This document shows positions 1-6,879 of a stretch of DNA of 16,850 bases, piece by piece. The notes under the pieces were generated by a model that was not told where the DNA came from, did not search any database, and was given only the letters and a program-made list of their open reading frames with translations. Source of the stretch: Deltaproteobacteria bacterium (GTDB lineage: Bacteria; Myxococcota_A; UBA9160; JAFDET01); assembly GCA_019310195.1 (NCBI GenBank), contig JAFDET010000031.1, forward strand, positions 1-16,850, read 5' to 3'. Every line of letters starts with the position of its first letter. Within the stretch, counting starts at the first letter, position 1. The position numbers and the translations under genes were made by a program.

Positions 1-1143
1 GCGCAGCTCACGGTGATGCTCGGCATCGACCGGCGCGTCCTCCACGATCCCGAGTTCGGGATCGTGCCCAACAACGCGGGGCGCGGGAGGGAGTGGGAGC
101 GTCCCGCCCGGGTCTTGATTCTCGACGCCGGCGGCGTGTACTTCGACGGGGAGGCCGGCCTGCGCACTCACGCCGGGATGGGCGGCGTCAGGGGTCGCGA
201 GACCTCGTTCCAGCTCCGCTTCCGCCCGTTGCTGGGGGCGGAGCGCATGCCGCGTGATCCGTTCGTGTCCATCCTGGCGCCCCCGCCGGATCGGCTGATC
301 CTGGACGCAACCCCGGTCGCCTGGGTCGACAAGGTGGCGTACGACCTGGTGAGCGCAGCCGGCGGCCTCGCGCCGCGCAGCCGACCCGCGCTCCTGGTCG
401 TCAACGGCGCGTTGCACAACCGGATCGTCGTCTTCGAGGACGTGGACGACGACTTCCTGACCCGCCACTTTGGGCACACCGACTTCGACCTCGTCAAGGG
501 GAAGCCCCTCAAGGTGAAGAAGGGAGATTTGCAGCGACTCGATGCGCTGGCCGCACGCCTGGCGTCCGGCGCGATGGGCCTGGCGGAGGTGGAGGCGGAG
601 TTCGACCTGGAAGGGATTCTCGCCGTCCACTTCACCCAGGTCTTCATCGATGCGGGCCAGGGCGGCGAGTATTCGGCCGACGCTCTCCAGGGCTACCTGG
701 CGGTAGACCGTCGCCCATCTCCGGGGTTCGTCCACCTGGTGGCCTGGGACCTGGACAAAGGGTTCCGCAAGCTGGGCGAGCCTAGCCTGGCTCGCCAGCG
801 CGCCTTCGTGCGAGCACAGGGCTGGTTCCCACGTTTCCTGCCGGAGAAGATGCTGGACCAGCTCCTGCAACGGGACGTGGTCTTTCCGAAGCTGTATGCG
901 GTGGCGGCGGAGCGGTTCCTGGCCATCGCGGCCGAGGCGCGCTGGCTCGCACTGCTGGACGAGCTGGAGAGCCTGGAGCGGACCTGGGCCATGCCCCGCA
1001 CGATGGGGCCGGTCCCCGACGAGGAGCGGCGGCAGTTCCTCGAGCGCCGGTCAAGGATCTTCCAGCGCGCGCGCCGCACCTTTGCCGAGCGCCCCGACCA
1101 GCTGCGGCGCATGGTGGCCGAGGCGGTCGGCGGCGGGAGCTGA
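1..1143 (+). CDS. CotH-like kinase family protein, 5' truncated by window edge
   Basis: The frame is open from base 1, so the real start probably lies upstream; the first start codon inside the window is GTG at 13 (376 residues from there). The pattern matches the CotH spore-coat-kinase superfamily. Near the N terminus is a block with FGIVPNN and GREWERPARV, followed by AGLRTHAGMGG and LRFRPLLG (the family's 'GLRxxG...KxxFRLxF' region). Next come DRLILDA...KVAYDL and LLVVNGALHNRIVVFEDVD, then TDFDLVKGKPLKVKKGD, then VHLVAWDLDKGF, where D246 and D248 (counted from GTG 13) fit the metal-binding Asp of the family. CotH proteins are atypical kinases; bacterial members are often secreted or attached to large surface proteins. 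The C-terminal ~120 residues are Arg/Glu-rich and helical-looking. Only 18 bp separate it from the next gene. The superfamily call is fairly firm; the substrate is unknown. Confidence 0.72.
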   Translation, partial: AQLTVMLGIDRRVLHDPEFGIVPNNAGRGREWERPARVLILDAGGVYFDGEAGLRTHAGMGGVRGRETSFQLRFRPLLGAERMPRDPFVSILAPPPDRLILDATPVAWVDKVAYDLVSAAGGLAPRSRPALLVVNGALHNRIVVFEDVDDDFLTRHFGHTDFDLVKGKPLKVKKGDLQRLDALAARLASGAMGLAEVEAEFDLEGILAVHFTQVFIDAGQGGEYSADALQGYLAVDRRPSPGFVHLVAWDLDKGFRKLGEPSLARQRAFVRAQGWFPRFLPEKMLDQLLQRDVVFPKLYAVAAERFLAIAAEARWLALLDELESLERTWAMPRTMGPVPDEERRQFLERRSRIFQRARRTFAERPDQLRRMVAEAVGGGS

Positions 1144-1147
1144 GGGG

Positions 1148-1153
1148 TATCCT
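1148..1153 (+). promoter_or_regulatory. Probable -10 hexamer (TATCCT) for a leaderless transcript
   Basis: TATCCT lies in the 18-bp gap after the CotH-like gene. It is separated from the ATG at 1162 by 8 nt, which would put the transcription start at or next to the A of the ATG. There is no Shine-Dalgarno sequence before this ATG and no recognisable -35 box. The same arrangement occurs at 6832, 8193 and 11726. Confidence 0.45.
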
Positions 1154-1161
1154 TCGCGGTC

Positions 1162-2741
1162 ATGGCCGAGGGCACGAATCGGGGGGAAGGCGCTCGCGAG
1201 CTGCGTGCCGCGCTGCGCGGTGAGCGTCTTGCGCTGCTCCTGCTGTGCGCGCTGACCCTGGCGGCCTGGGTCGTCCAGTACCACCCCTTCCTGCTTCCCA
1301 ACAACGACTACTACTCCTGGTGACCAATGCCGGCTTCGCGCTGGCGACCCTGGCGCTGCTCTTCGTGTACGCCCGGCGCGCCATGGGCGAGGGCGCGATC
1401 CTGGTGCCCCTGCTGTTCGCGACCACGGTGCAGTTCCACCTCATGGGGCTCCAGCCGCTGGTGGAGCCGAGCCTGGGCTTCTTCGTGGTGCTGACCTTCG
1501 TACTGCACCAGCGCCGCTCGCCCTGGCAGTATGCGGCGGCCTTCGCCGTGGGCCTGGGTCGCGCGGAGGCGGCCACCCTGGCGCCGATCCTGTTCTTCCT
1601 GAACTGGCGCGAGGACGGGCGCTTCTGGCGCCACGCGATCCTCGGCGCGCTGGCCTCGACGGGGCTGTTGGCCTGGACGGCGCTGGGTGCCGTCCTGGGC
1701 AAAGGCCAGAGCTTCTACCTGGAGCTGATGGAGGGTATGGGCTGGCGCCCCGAGCCCGCCTTTGCGTTGCGCGCGCTGCGCGAGTCGTTCGCCTTCCTCA
1801 ACGTCTCATCCCCGATCCTGCTGGTGCTCGGCCTGCTGTTGGTGGGCGTCCCCATCGCCTTCGGTGTGGCGAGCGGCCTGCGCCGCTTCCGCCGCGACAC
1901 GGTCTTGATGCTGTGCTTCTTCGGCGTGGCGACCGCCGTGGTGGCGGCCTTCGGCGTCAACAAGGCTCGCTACGCCTATCCCGTCCTGTGGATTCCGCTG
2001 CTCTTCTGCGCCCACGGCCTGGTGCGGCTTTGCGACTGGGCGACGCAGCAGATGGCTCGGCGCGTGCCCGCGACGGCGGGGCCGGCGCTGCTGGGCGCCG
2101 CCTGCCTGGTGTGGGCGGGTGTCCTGGCGTTCTGGATGTCGGTGCTCGGCAGGCGGCCGAGCCTGGCTCTTCCCGTGCTGGATGCCGGCTACGTCCTGGC
2201 CTGCGTGGGCATCGCGGTCTGGGTGCTGCTGCGCAACGCATCGCCACCGACCGCCCTGCGTCGCGCGGCCGCTTTCGTCGCGCTGGCGTTCCTCAGCAGC
2301 GTGATGGTGTCGGGTGTGGCGCGCAAGAAGCTGGAGCTGCACGAGGTCTACCATGCGAACTACGCGTCCTGGACGCTGGCGCACTGGCTGGACGAGAACC
2401 TGGGGCCCGAGGACCGGATCATCGTGCTGTCACGCAAGCATATCCTGCACCTGGTGGATCTTCCCAAGGATCGGCTCGGCTCCTTCGCCAAGGTAGAGGC
2501 CGAAGACCCGGCGGGACTGGCGGCGTACATGCGCGCTGGCGGCTACGCCCTGGTGGCGTGGACCCACCGCGGCGACGTGACCAATCGCTCGGCGGCGTAC
2601 TACCACCGGCGCCTGGGAGTCGCGCTGGCCGAGGCATTCCGCGACGGCGCTGCGGTGTCGGGCTTTCAGCACGTCGTCACGCTCCCGGTGCCCGAAGAGG
2701 CCGACAGCTCCGACGTGCAGGTCTACCGGCTGCAACCGTGA
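1162..2741 (+). pseudogene. GT-C (ArnT/PMT-like, GT39 type) polyprenyl-sugar glycosyltransferase, frameshifted with missing segment
   Basis: A first frame from ATG 1162 gives 53 residues: a basic start, one membrane helix and LLPNNDYYSW, then TGA at 1321. The ND pair fits the catalytic first-loop Asp of GT-C enzymes. Homologous-looking sequence resumes one frame over from about 1317 (LVTNAGFALATLALLFVYARR) and stays open to 2741. It has about ten hydrophobic helices, a KARYAYPVLWIPLL segment typical of the family, and a soluble C-terminal domain (from NYASWTLAHWLDENLGPEDR) of the periplasmic type. The part of loop 1 that normally follows the ND motif, plus the next helix, is absent, so this is a deletion of a length that is 1 modulo 3 rather than a single-base slip. 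Frame 3 just before the junction uses CTA CTA, unlike the GC-ending codons of the true gene. Either a real pseudogene or an assembly fault. GTGA overlap couples it to the HAD gene. GT-C enzymes use polyprenyl-phosphate sugars at the outer face of the inner membrane. Confidence 0.7.
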
Positions 2742-3475
2742 GCGAGCACCCGACGCTGCGCGCCGTCCTCTTCGACCTGGACGGGACCTTGTATCACCAG
2801 CCGCCGCTGCGCGCGTTGATGGTCCTGGAGCTGGCGACCCTCTTCCTGCGCGGCTCGCCGGCTGCGGCGCAGCGCACGCTCCGCGGCCTTTCGGTCTTTC
2901 GCCGCGTGCGCGAGGAGCTGCGTCGCGTCGAGCGAGACACGCCGTTGGAGCGCCTTCAGTATGAGGCCGCAGCCCAGCGGGCGGGAGTCCCTGCCACCGA
3001 ACTCGAAGCCTGGGCGCGCGAGTGGATCGAGGAACGCCCGCTCAAGCACCTGCGTCGCTGCCGGCGACGCGGCCTGGTGGAACTGCTGGACGGCCTTCGC
3101 GATCGCGGTCTGCGCACGGGTGTCTTCTCCGACCATCCGGTGCGGTCCAAGCTGCAGGCCCTGGGCGTCGCTGACGCCATGGAGCTCCAGCTCTGCGCCA
3201 CCGACAACGAAATCGACGCCTTCAAGCCGGACCCTCGCGGGTTCCAGCGCGCCTGCGAGCTCTGGGGCCTGGAACCCGCCCAGGTCCTCTACGTGGGCGA
3301 TCGCGTCGAGATCGACGGGGTGGGTGCGGCGCGGGCCGGCATGCCTTGCGCAATCCTCGAACGCAGCCCTACTCTCATCGGCCGGGGGGACGCTGCGATT
3401 CGCGCGACCGATGATCCCATCCGCGTGTCCTCCCTCTCGGAGCTGCTCCATGGAATCGACCGCCGCCGCGCCTGA
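2738..3475 (+). CDS. HAD superfamily phosphatase (PGP/Gph-like)
   Basis: 245 residues from a GTG that overlaps the upstream stop as GTGA, indicating translational coupling; no Shine-Dalgarno is seen. All four HAD motifs are present: motif I LFDLDGTLY (nucleophile D13, acid/base D15), motif II VFSDHP (S131), motif III FKPDP (K163), and motif IV YVGDRVEIDGVGA (D188, D193). A helical cap (about residues 20-105) sits between motifs I and II, as in the phosphoglycolate/beta-phosphoglucomutase subfamily. The gene overlaps the UbiA-type prenyltransferase by 26 bp, so the two are surely co-translated. The context suggests that it dephosphorylates the product of that enzyme or a sugar phosphate feeding it; this is inference, since HAD sequence alone does not give the substrate. 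Confidence 0.88.
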   Translation: MSEHPTLRAVLFDLDGTLYHQPPLRALMVLELATLFLRGSPAAAQRTLRGLSVFRRVREELRRVERDTPLERLQYEAAAQRAGVPATELEAWAREWIEERPLKHLRRCRRRGLVELLDGLRDRGLRTGVFSDHPVRSKLQALGVADAMELQLCATDNEIDAFKPDPRGFQRACELWGLEPAQVLYVGDRVEIDGVGAARAGMPCAILERSPTLIGRGDAAIRATDDPIRVSSLSELLHGIDRRRA

Positions 3476-4433
3476 GTCCGGCCGCCTCTGGCCCTACGTC
3501 CAGATCGCGCGTGTCGATCATTGGTTCAAGAATGTTTTCATGCTGCTGGGCGTGGCGGTGGCCTACTTCATCGACCCCTCCCACGTGACCCTCGCCGCCC
3601 TGCCCAAGGTGCTGCTGGCGTTGCTGGCCGCATGCCTCGTGGCATCCAGCAACTACGTACTCAACGAGCTGCTGGACGCGCCCCAGGACCGCCTGCATCC
3701 CGTCAAGCGCAGCCGTCCCGCGGCCGCCGGCCGGATCAAGACCCCGATCGCCCTCACCGAATGGCTGCTGCTGGCGGTCGCCGGCATCGGGGCCGGTTGG
3801 CTCGCCCATCCCACCGTGGCGGCTACGGCGCTCGCGTTTTTCATGTCCGGAATCGTCTACAACGTCCCGCCGCTCCGCACCAAGGAGCTTCCCTATCTGG
3901 ACGTCCTCTCGGAGTCGATCAACAACCCGATTCGCCTGTTGCTGGGTTGGTTCGCCGTGGACCAGCACTCGGTGCCGCCCGTCTCGCTCTTCATCGCCTA
4001 CTGGATGGCCGGCGCCTTCTTCATGGCCATCAAGCGCCTGGCCGAGTACCGCCGCATCGACGACAAGGAAGTCGCTGCCAGCTACCGCCGCTCCTTCCGC
4101 TACTACGACGAGGACCGGCTCATGGTGAGCCTGTTCTTCTACGCAGTGATGGCGGGCCTCTTCACCGGCGTGTTCATCGTGCGCTACCGGCTGGAGCTGA
4201 TCCTGGCCCTGCCGCTGGTGGGCGGCTTCTTCGCCTACTACATGAAGATCGGTCTGCGGCAGGACAGCCCGGTGCAGAATCCGGAGCGGCTGCACCGTGA
4301 GCGCGGCTTCCTGATGTACGCCTTGCTCTGCGCGGCCGTGTGCCTGGTCCTGATGCTGAGCCACATTCCGGCGTTGTACGAGCTGTTCAATGTGCCGGCG
4401 GCCCAGACCGCGCCCCTCTGGACCCTGGACTGA
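3450..4433 (+). CDS. UbiA-family prenyltransferase, decaprenyl-phosphate phosphoribosyltransferase-like
   Basis: 327 residues, polytopic membrane protein with about eight or nine hydrophobic segments. The start is ATG 3450, with GGAG seven bases upstream, inside the end of the HAD gene. The first Asp-rich motif is N72-ELL-D76-APQ-D80 followed by RLHPVKRSRPAAAG; the second region is YNVPPLRTKELPYLDVLSESINNPIR with D151. The NxxxDxxxDxxHPxKxxRP pattern is that of the subgroup that transfers phosphoribose from PRPP to a polyprenyl phosphate (the DprE pathway to polyprenyl-phosphoryl-arabinose/ribose in actinobacteria) and of related uncharacterised enzymes, rather than of quinone or heme O synthases. 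It closes the operon with the HAD phosphatase and the GT-C glycosyltransferase. Family assignment is firm; the exact substrate is inferred. Confidence 0.85.
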   Translation: MESTAAAPESGRLWPYVQIARVDHWFKNVFMLLGVAVAYFIDPSHVTLAALPKVLLALLAACLVASSNYVLNELLDAPQDRLHPVKRSRPAAAGRIKTPIALTEWLLLAVAGIGAGWLAHPTVAATALAFFMSGIVYNVPPLRTKELPYLDVLSESINNPIRLLLGWFAVDQHSVPPVSLFIAYWMAGAFFMAIKRLAEYRRIDDKEVAASYRRSFRYYDEDRLMVSLFFYAVMAGLFTGVFIVRYRLELILALPLVGGFFAYYMKIGLRQDSPVQNPERLHRERGFLMYALLCAAVCLVLMLSHIPALYELFNVPAAQTAPLWTLD

Positions 4434-4449
4434 GCGTCCCGTCCCTGCG

Positions 4450-4617
4450 CTAGGAGCCTGACCCAAGATGGAGTGCGCCGGCCCGGGCGCCGAGACGCCG
4501 CGCTGGCAAGGCGCGCGACTGAGCCATAGCCGTTGCTACGGCGCAAGGAGCGCAACGCAGCCAGCGCGGATGGATCGACGTCCGGACGGTGTGCTCCATC
4601 TTGGGTCAGGCTCCTAG
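4450..4617. repeat. 168-bp palindromic repeat (MITE/REP-like) between convergent genes, likely bidirectional terminator
   Basis: The outer arms, 4450-4473 and 4594-4617, are perfect 24-bp inverted copies (left arm begins CTAGGAGCCTGACCCAAGAT). Pairing continues inward with wobble pairs and a one-base bulge, then through a perfect 10-bp pair CCGCGCTGGC (4498-4507 with 4560-4569). It closes with CCATAGC/GCTACGG (4524-4530 with 4535-4541, one mismatch) around a CGTT loop. The whole element can fold as one long hairpin. It starts 16 bp after the UbiA gene stop, and its right arm contains the TAG stop of otsAB (4614-4616). No transposase and no clear target-site duplication are visible. Resembles non-autonomous palindromic repeats mobilised in trans; that origin is inference. 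Confidence 0.75.
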
Positions 4618-6824
4618 GGGGTCGGCTTGCGCTGGGCCAGCCAGCGCAGGATGGCGATGACCGCTTCCACGTTCGGCAGCCGGCGGTCCGCAGCCGTGTC
4701 GGTGCCGGTCGGGCCTACGCGGAAGGTGGCCGCCATGCCGTGGAAGATGCGGAAAGCGTCCTCATCGGTCTGGTCGTCGCCGATGTAGATCACCCGCACG
4801 TGCTCGGGCCAGGAAGGCCCGTGGCGCGAGCGCAACACGTGCAGCACCGCACGGCCCTTGTCCCAGCCGATGGGAGGTCGCGCTTCCACCGCCAGGTGGG
4901 CGTCGCGCGCCTGAAAGCCCGCCTCGATGATGATCTCGCGCGCCCGCTCCGCCAGCGGCATCGGATCGCCGGTCACGGGCCGGTAGTGCCAGGTCAGCGT
5001 GTGGCCCTTCTGCTCGACCCAGGCTCCGTCGGAGCAGACCTCGTCCAGCGCCTCGGCCAGGTCGGCGATGCGGCCCCGGTAGTGCTCCACGTCCTCGTGC
5101 TGGAAGTCGGGAAGGTCCGGCGCGCGCACCTCCAGGCCGTGATTGCCCGCGTAGGTGACGTCCTTCAGCCCGACCATGTTCTCGACGTTGTCGATGGAGC
5201 GCCCACTGACGATACCCACCTCGGTGTCCTCGCGGTCCACCAGGGTGCGCAGCAGCTTGCGAACCGGCGGCGACAGCACGGCGGCGTCCGGGTGGTCCAC
5301 CAGGGGCGTCAACGTTCCGTCGTAGTCCAGGAAGAGCGCCAGGCGATACTCCTTCAGGAACGGGCCCAGCCAGCTCTCCACCTCCTCGTCGGTCAGCGGG
5401 GTCAGCTCGGCAGCCCCCGCCGTCGCCTCGTCCAGGAACAATCCGACCCAGGCCTCCACGTTGTCTCGCCGCTCGCGGCGGCGCAGCGAGGCGATGCGCG
5501 AGCGGCGCTCGGGTTCTTCCATGGTGAGCGCCCGGTGGATGGCCTCGGCGGTTTCGTCCAGGTTGTAGGGGTTGACCTGGATCGCTTCGCGCATGGTGGC
5601 GGCGGCGCCCGCCAGCTCCGAGAGCACCAGGACGCCGGGGTCGTCCACCTGGCACGCCACGTACTCTTTGGCGACCAGGTTCATGCCGTCGCGCAGCGGA
5701 GTCACCAGCCCTACGTCGGCGTCGCGGTACATGGTCGCCAGCCGCTCCGGCGGGACAGCGCGGTACAGGTAGCGGATCGGGGACCAGGTGGCGGTGGCGA
5801 AGCGCCCGTTCACCCGGCCCACCAGCTCGTCGATCTCGCGCTTGAGGTCGCGGTAGTCCGCCAGCTGAGAGCGGCTGGGAACCGCGAGCTGCAGCATCAC
5901 CACCTTGCCGCGGTGGCTGGGGTAAAGCTCCAGCAGGCGCTCGAAGGCCTTGATGCGGTCCGGGATGCCCTTGGTGTAGTCGAGCCGGTCTACGCCCAGT
6001 ACCACGCGCTCGCCGTTGCGGCTCTCGCGCGCCGGGGGCGCTTGGCGGGAGCGCTCGTCGAAGAGTTCGAAGTCGATGCCCAGCGGGAAGGAGCCCACGC
6101 GCACGACGCGCCCGGCGTAGTCGATCAGGCCCTCGGTCCGGTCCACCCTGGCGCCGAGCCGCTTCTCGACGCAGTCGAGGAAGTTCTGCACGTAGCCGTC
6201 GACGTGGAAACCGATCAGGTCGCAGGCCAGGATGCCGCCCAGCACATCGCGCGACCAGGGCAGGAGCCGGAAGATGTCCCAGGGAGGGAAGGGGATGTGC
6301 AGGAAGAACGCGAGGCGCGCGTTGGGCGCCTCGCGGCGCAGAAACTCGGGCACCAGCATCAGGTGGTAGTCGTGCACCCACACCAGGCCGGATCCAGCGG
6401 TGGGCAGCGCCGCGGCCGCGAAGCGCTTGTTGACCCGCTCGTAGGTCTGCCAGTCGCGCCGGTCGAAGACCGCCCGAGCCGGCAGCGAGTGGCACAAGGG
6501 CCAGAGGGCCCCGTTGGAGAAGCCGTGGTAGTAGCGGTTTACCTCGCTCTCGCTGAGGGAGACTGGGGCAATGGCGTAGGGCTCGTCTCCGGCGGGTAGC
6601 TCCTCGCCCTTGCGCAGCTCGATTCCGGGCCAACCGATCCAAGTGCCGCCTCGCGTGCGGAGCGCGGGACCGAGCGCGGAGATCAGGCCGCCCGAGGAAG
6701 GCTTGAGCTCCAGCTTGCCGCGCGAGCGCTGCACGGTGAACGGCAACCGGTTGCTCATCACCAGGATCGGCGCATCGTCCGTCCGTCTCTGCCGCTGCCT
6801 GCCTGTGCGTCGCCGCGCCGTCAC
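4614..6824 (-). CDS. otsAB: Bifunctional trehalose-6-phosphate synthase/phosphatase (OtsA-OtsB fusion)
   Basis: 736 residues from GTG 6824. The OtsA (GT20) domain spans about 18-470: PILVMSNRLPF, SSGGLISAL, WIGWPG, VWVHDYHLML, FFLHIPFPPWDIFR, VDRLDYTKG (R280 and K285 match the UDP-glucose phosphate-binding Arg/Lys of E. coli OtsA) and RDGMNLVAKEYVACQ. The OtsB (HAD) domain spans about 490-736: FLDYDGTLTP with D500/D502, VSGRS, GNHGLE, GWDKG and YIGDDQTDEDAF. The two domains make trehalose 6-phosphate from UDP-glucose and glucose 6-phosphate, then dephosphorylate it to trehalose, a compatible solute. GTG 6824 was chosen because the first beta strand (PILV) must be included and a TACCTT -10 lies 7 nt upstream. 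Frame extension to 7013 would run through the divergent promoter and into the next gene. The stop codon lies inside the palindromic repeat. Both domains look intact. Confidence 0.95.
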   Translation of the reverse strand: MTARRRTGRQRQRRTDDAPILVMSNRLPFTVQRSRGKLELKPSSGGLISALGPALRTRGGTWIGWPGIELRKGEELPAGDEPYAIAPVSLSESEVNRYYHGFSNGALWPLCHSLPARAVFDRRDWQTYERVNKRFAAAALPTAGSGLVWVHDYHLMLVPEFLRREAPNARLAFFLHIPFPPWDIFRLLPWSRDVLGGILACDLIGFHVDGYVQNFLDCVEKRLGARVDRTEGLIDYAGRVVRVGSFPLGIDFELFDERSRQAPPARESRNGERVVLGVDRLDYTKGIPDRIKAFERLLELYPSHRGKVVMLQLAVPSRSQLADYRDLKREIDELVGRVNGRFATATWSPIRYLYRAVPPERLATMYRDADVGLVTPLRDGMNLVAKEYVACQVDDPGVLVLSELAGAAATMREAIQVNPYNLDETAEAIHRALTMEEPERRSRIASLRRRERRDNVEAWVGLFLDEATAGAAELTPLTDEEVESWLGPFLKEYRLALFLDYDGTLTPLVDHPDAAVLSPPVRKLLRTLVDREDTEVGIVSGRSIDNVENMVGLKDVTYAGNHGLEVRAPDLPDFQHEDVEHYRGRIADLAEALDEVCSDGAWVEQKGHTLTWHYRPVTGDPMPLAERAREIIIEAGFQARDAHLAVEARPPIGWDKGRAVLHVLRSRHGPSWPEHVRVIYIGDDQTDEDAFRIFHGMAATFRVGPTGTDTAADRRLPNVEAVIAILRWLAQRKPTP

Positions 6825-6831
6825 GGCCCGG

Positions 6832-6837
6832 AAGGTA
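6832..6837 (-). promoter_or_regulatory. Probable -10 hexamer (TACCTT) for leaderless otsAB
   Basis: On the minus strand TACCTT is followed by seven bases and then the GTG chosen as the otsAB start, so transcription would begin at about the start codon. No Shine-Dalgarno sequence precedes that GTG. The hexamer is 6 bp from the opposing -10 of the next gene, so the two promoters must overlap. Confidence 0.45.
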
Positions 6838-6843
6838 GCGTGA

Positions 6844-6849
6844 TAGAGT
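6844..6849 (+). promoter_or_regulatory. Probable extended -10 (TGATAGAGT) for the MBL-fold hydrolase gene
   Basis: TAGAGT with an upstream TGn extension lies 30 nt before ATG 6880, leaving a 5' leader of about 23 nt that contains the GGAGG Shine-Dalgarno at 6870-6874. No good -35 is visible. Confidence 0.4.
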
Positions 6850-6869
6850 CGGCCTGCCGGAAGTCGGAC

Positions 6870-6874
6870 GGAGG
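6870..6874 (+). promoter_or_regulatory. Shine-Dalgarno GGAGG
   Basis: GGAGG, five bases before ATG 6880. It fixes the start of the MBL-fold gene. Confidence 0.75.
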
Positions 6875-6879
6875 ATCTC

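Noticed and set aside
4450..4617. Small RNA gene in the palindrome
   Set aside because: It could form a long hairpin RNA, but no promoter was seen inside or before it and the position between two stop codons is explained by a repeat or terminator. Mismatches do not favour one strand.
4533..6599. 688-codon open frame on the + strand
   Set aside because: It lies opposite otsAB, whose motifs are complete. The translation is rich in Arg, Gly, Val and His with no family motif: a GC-driven antisense shadow.
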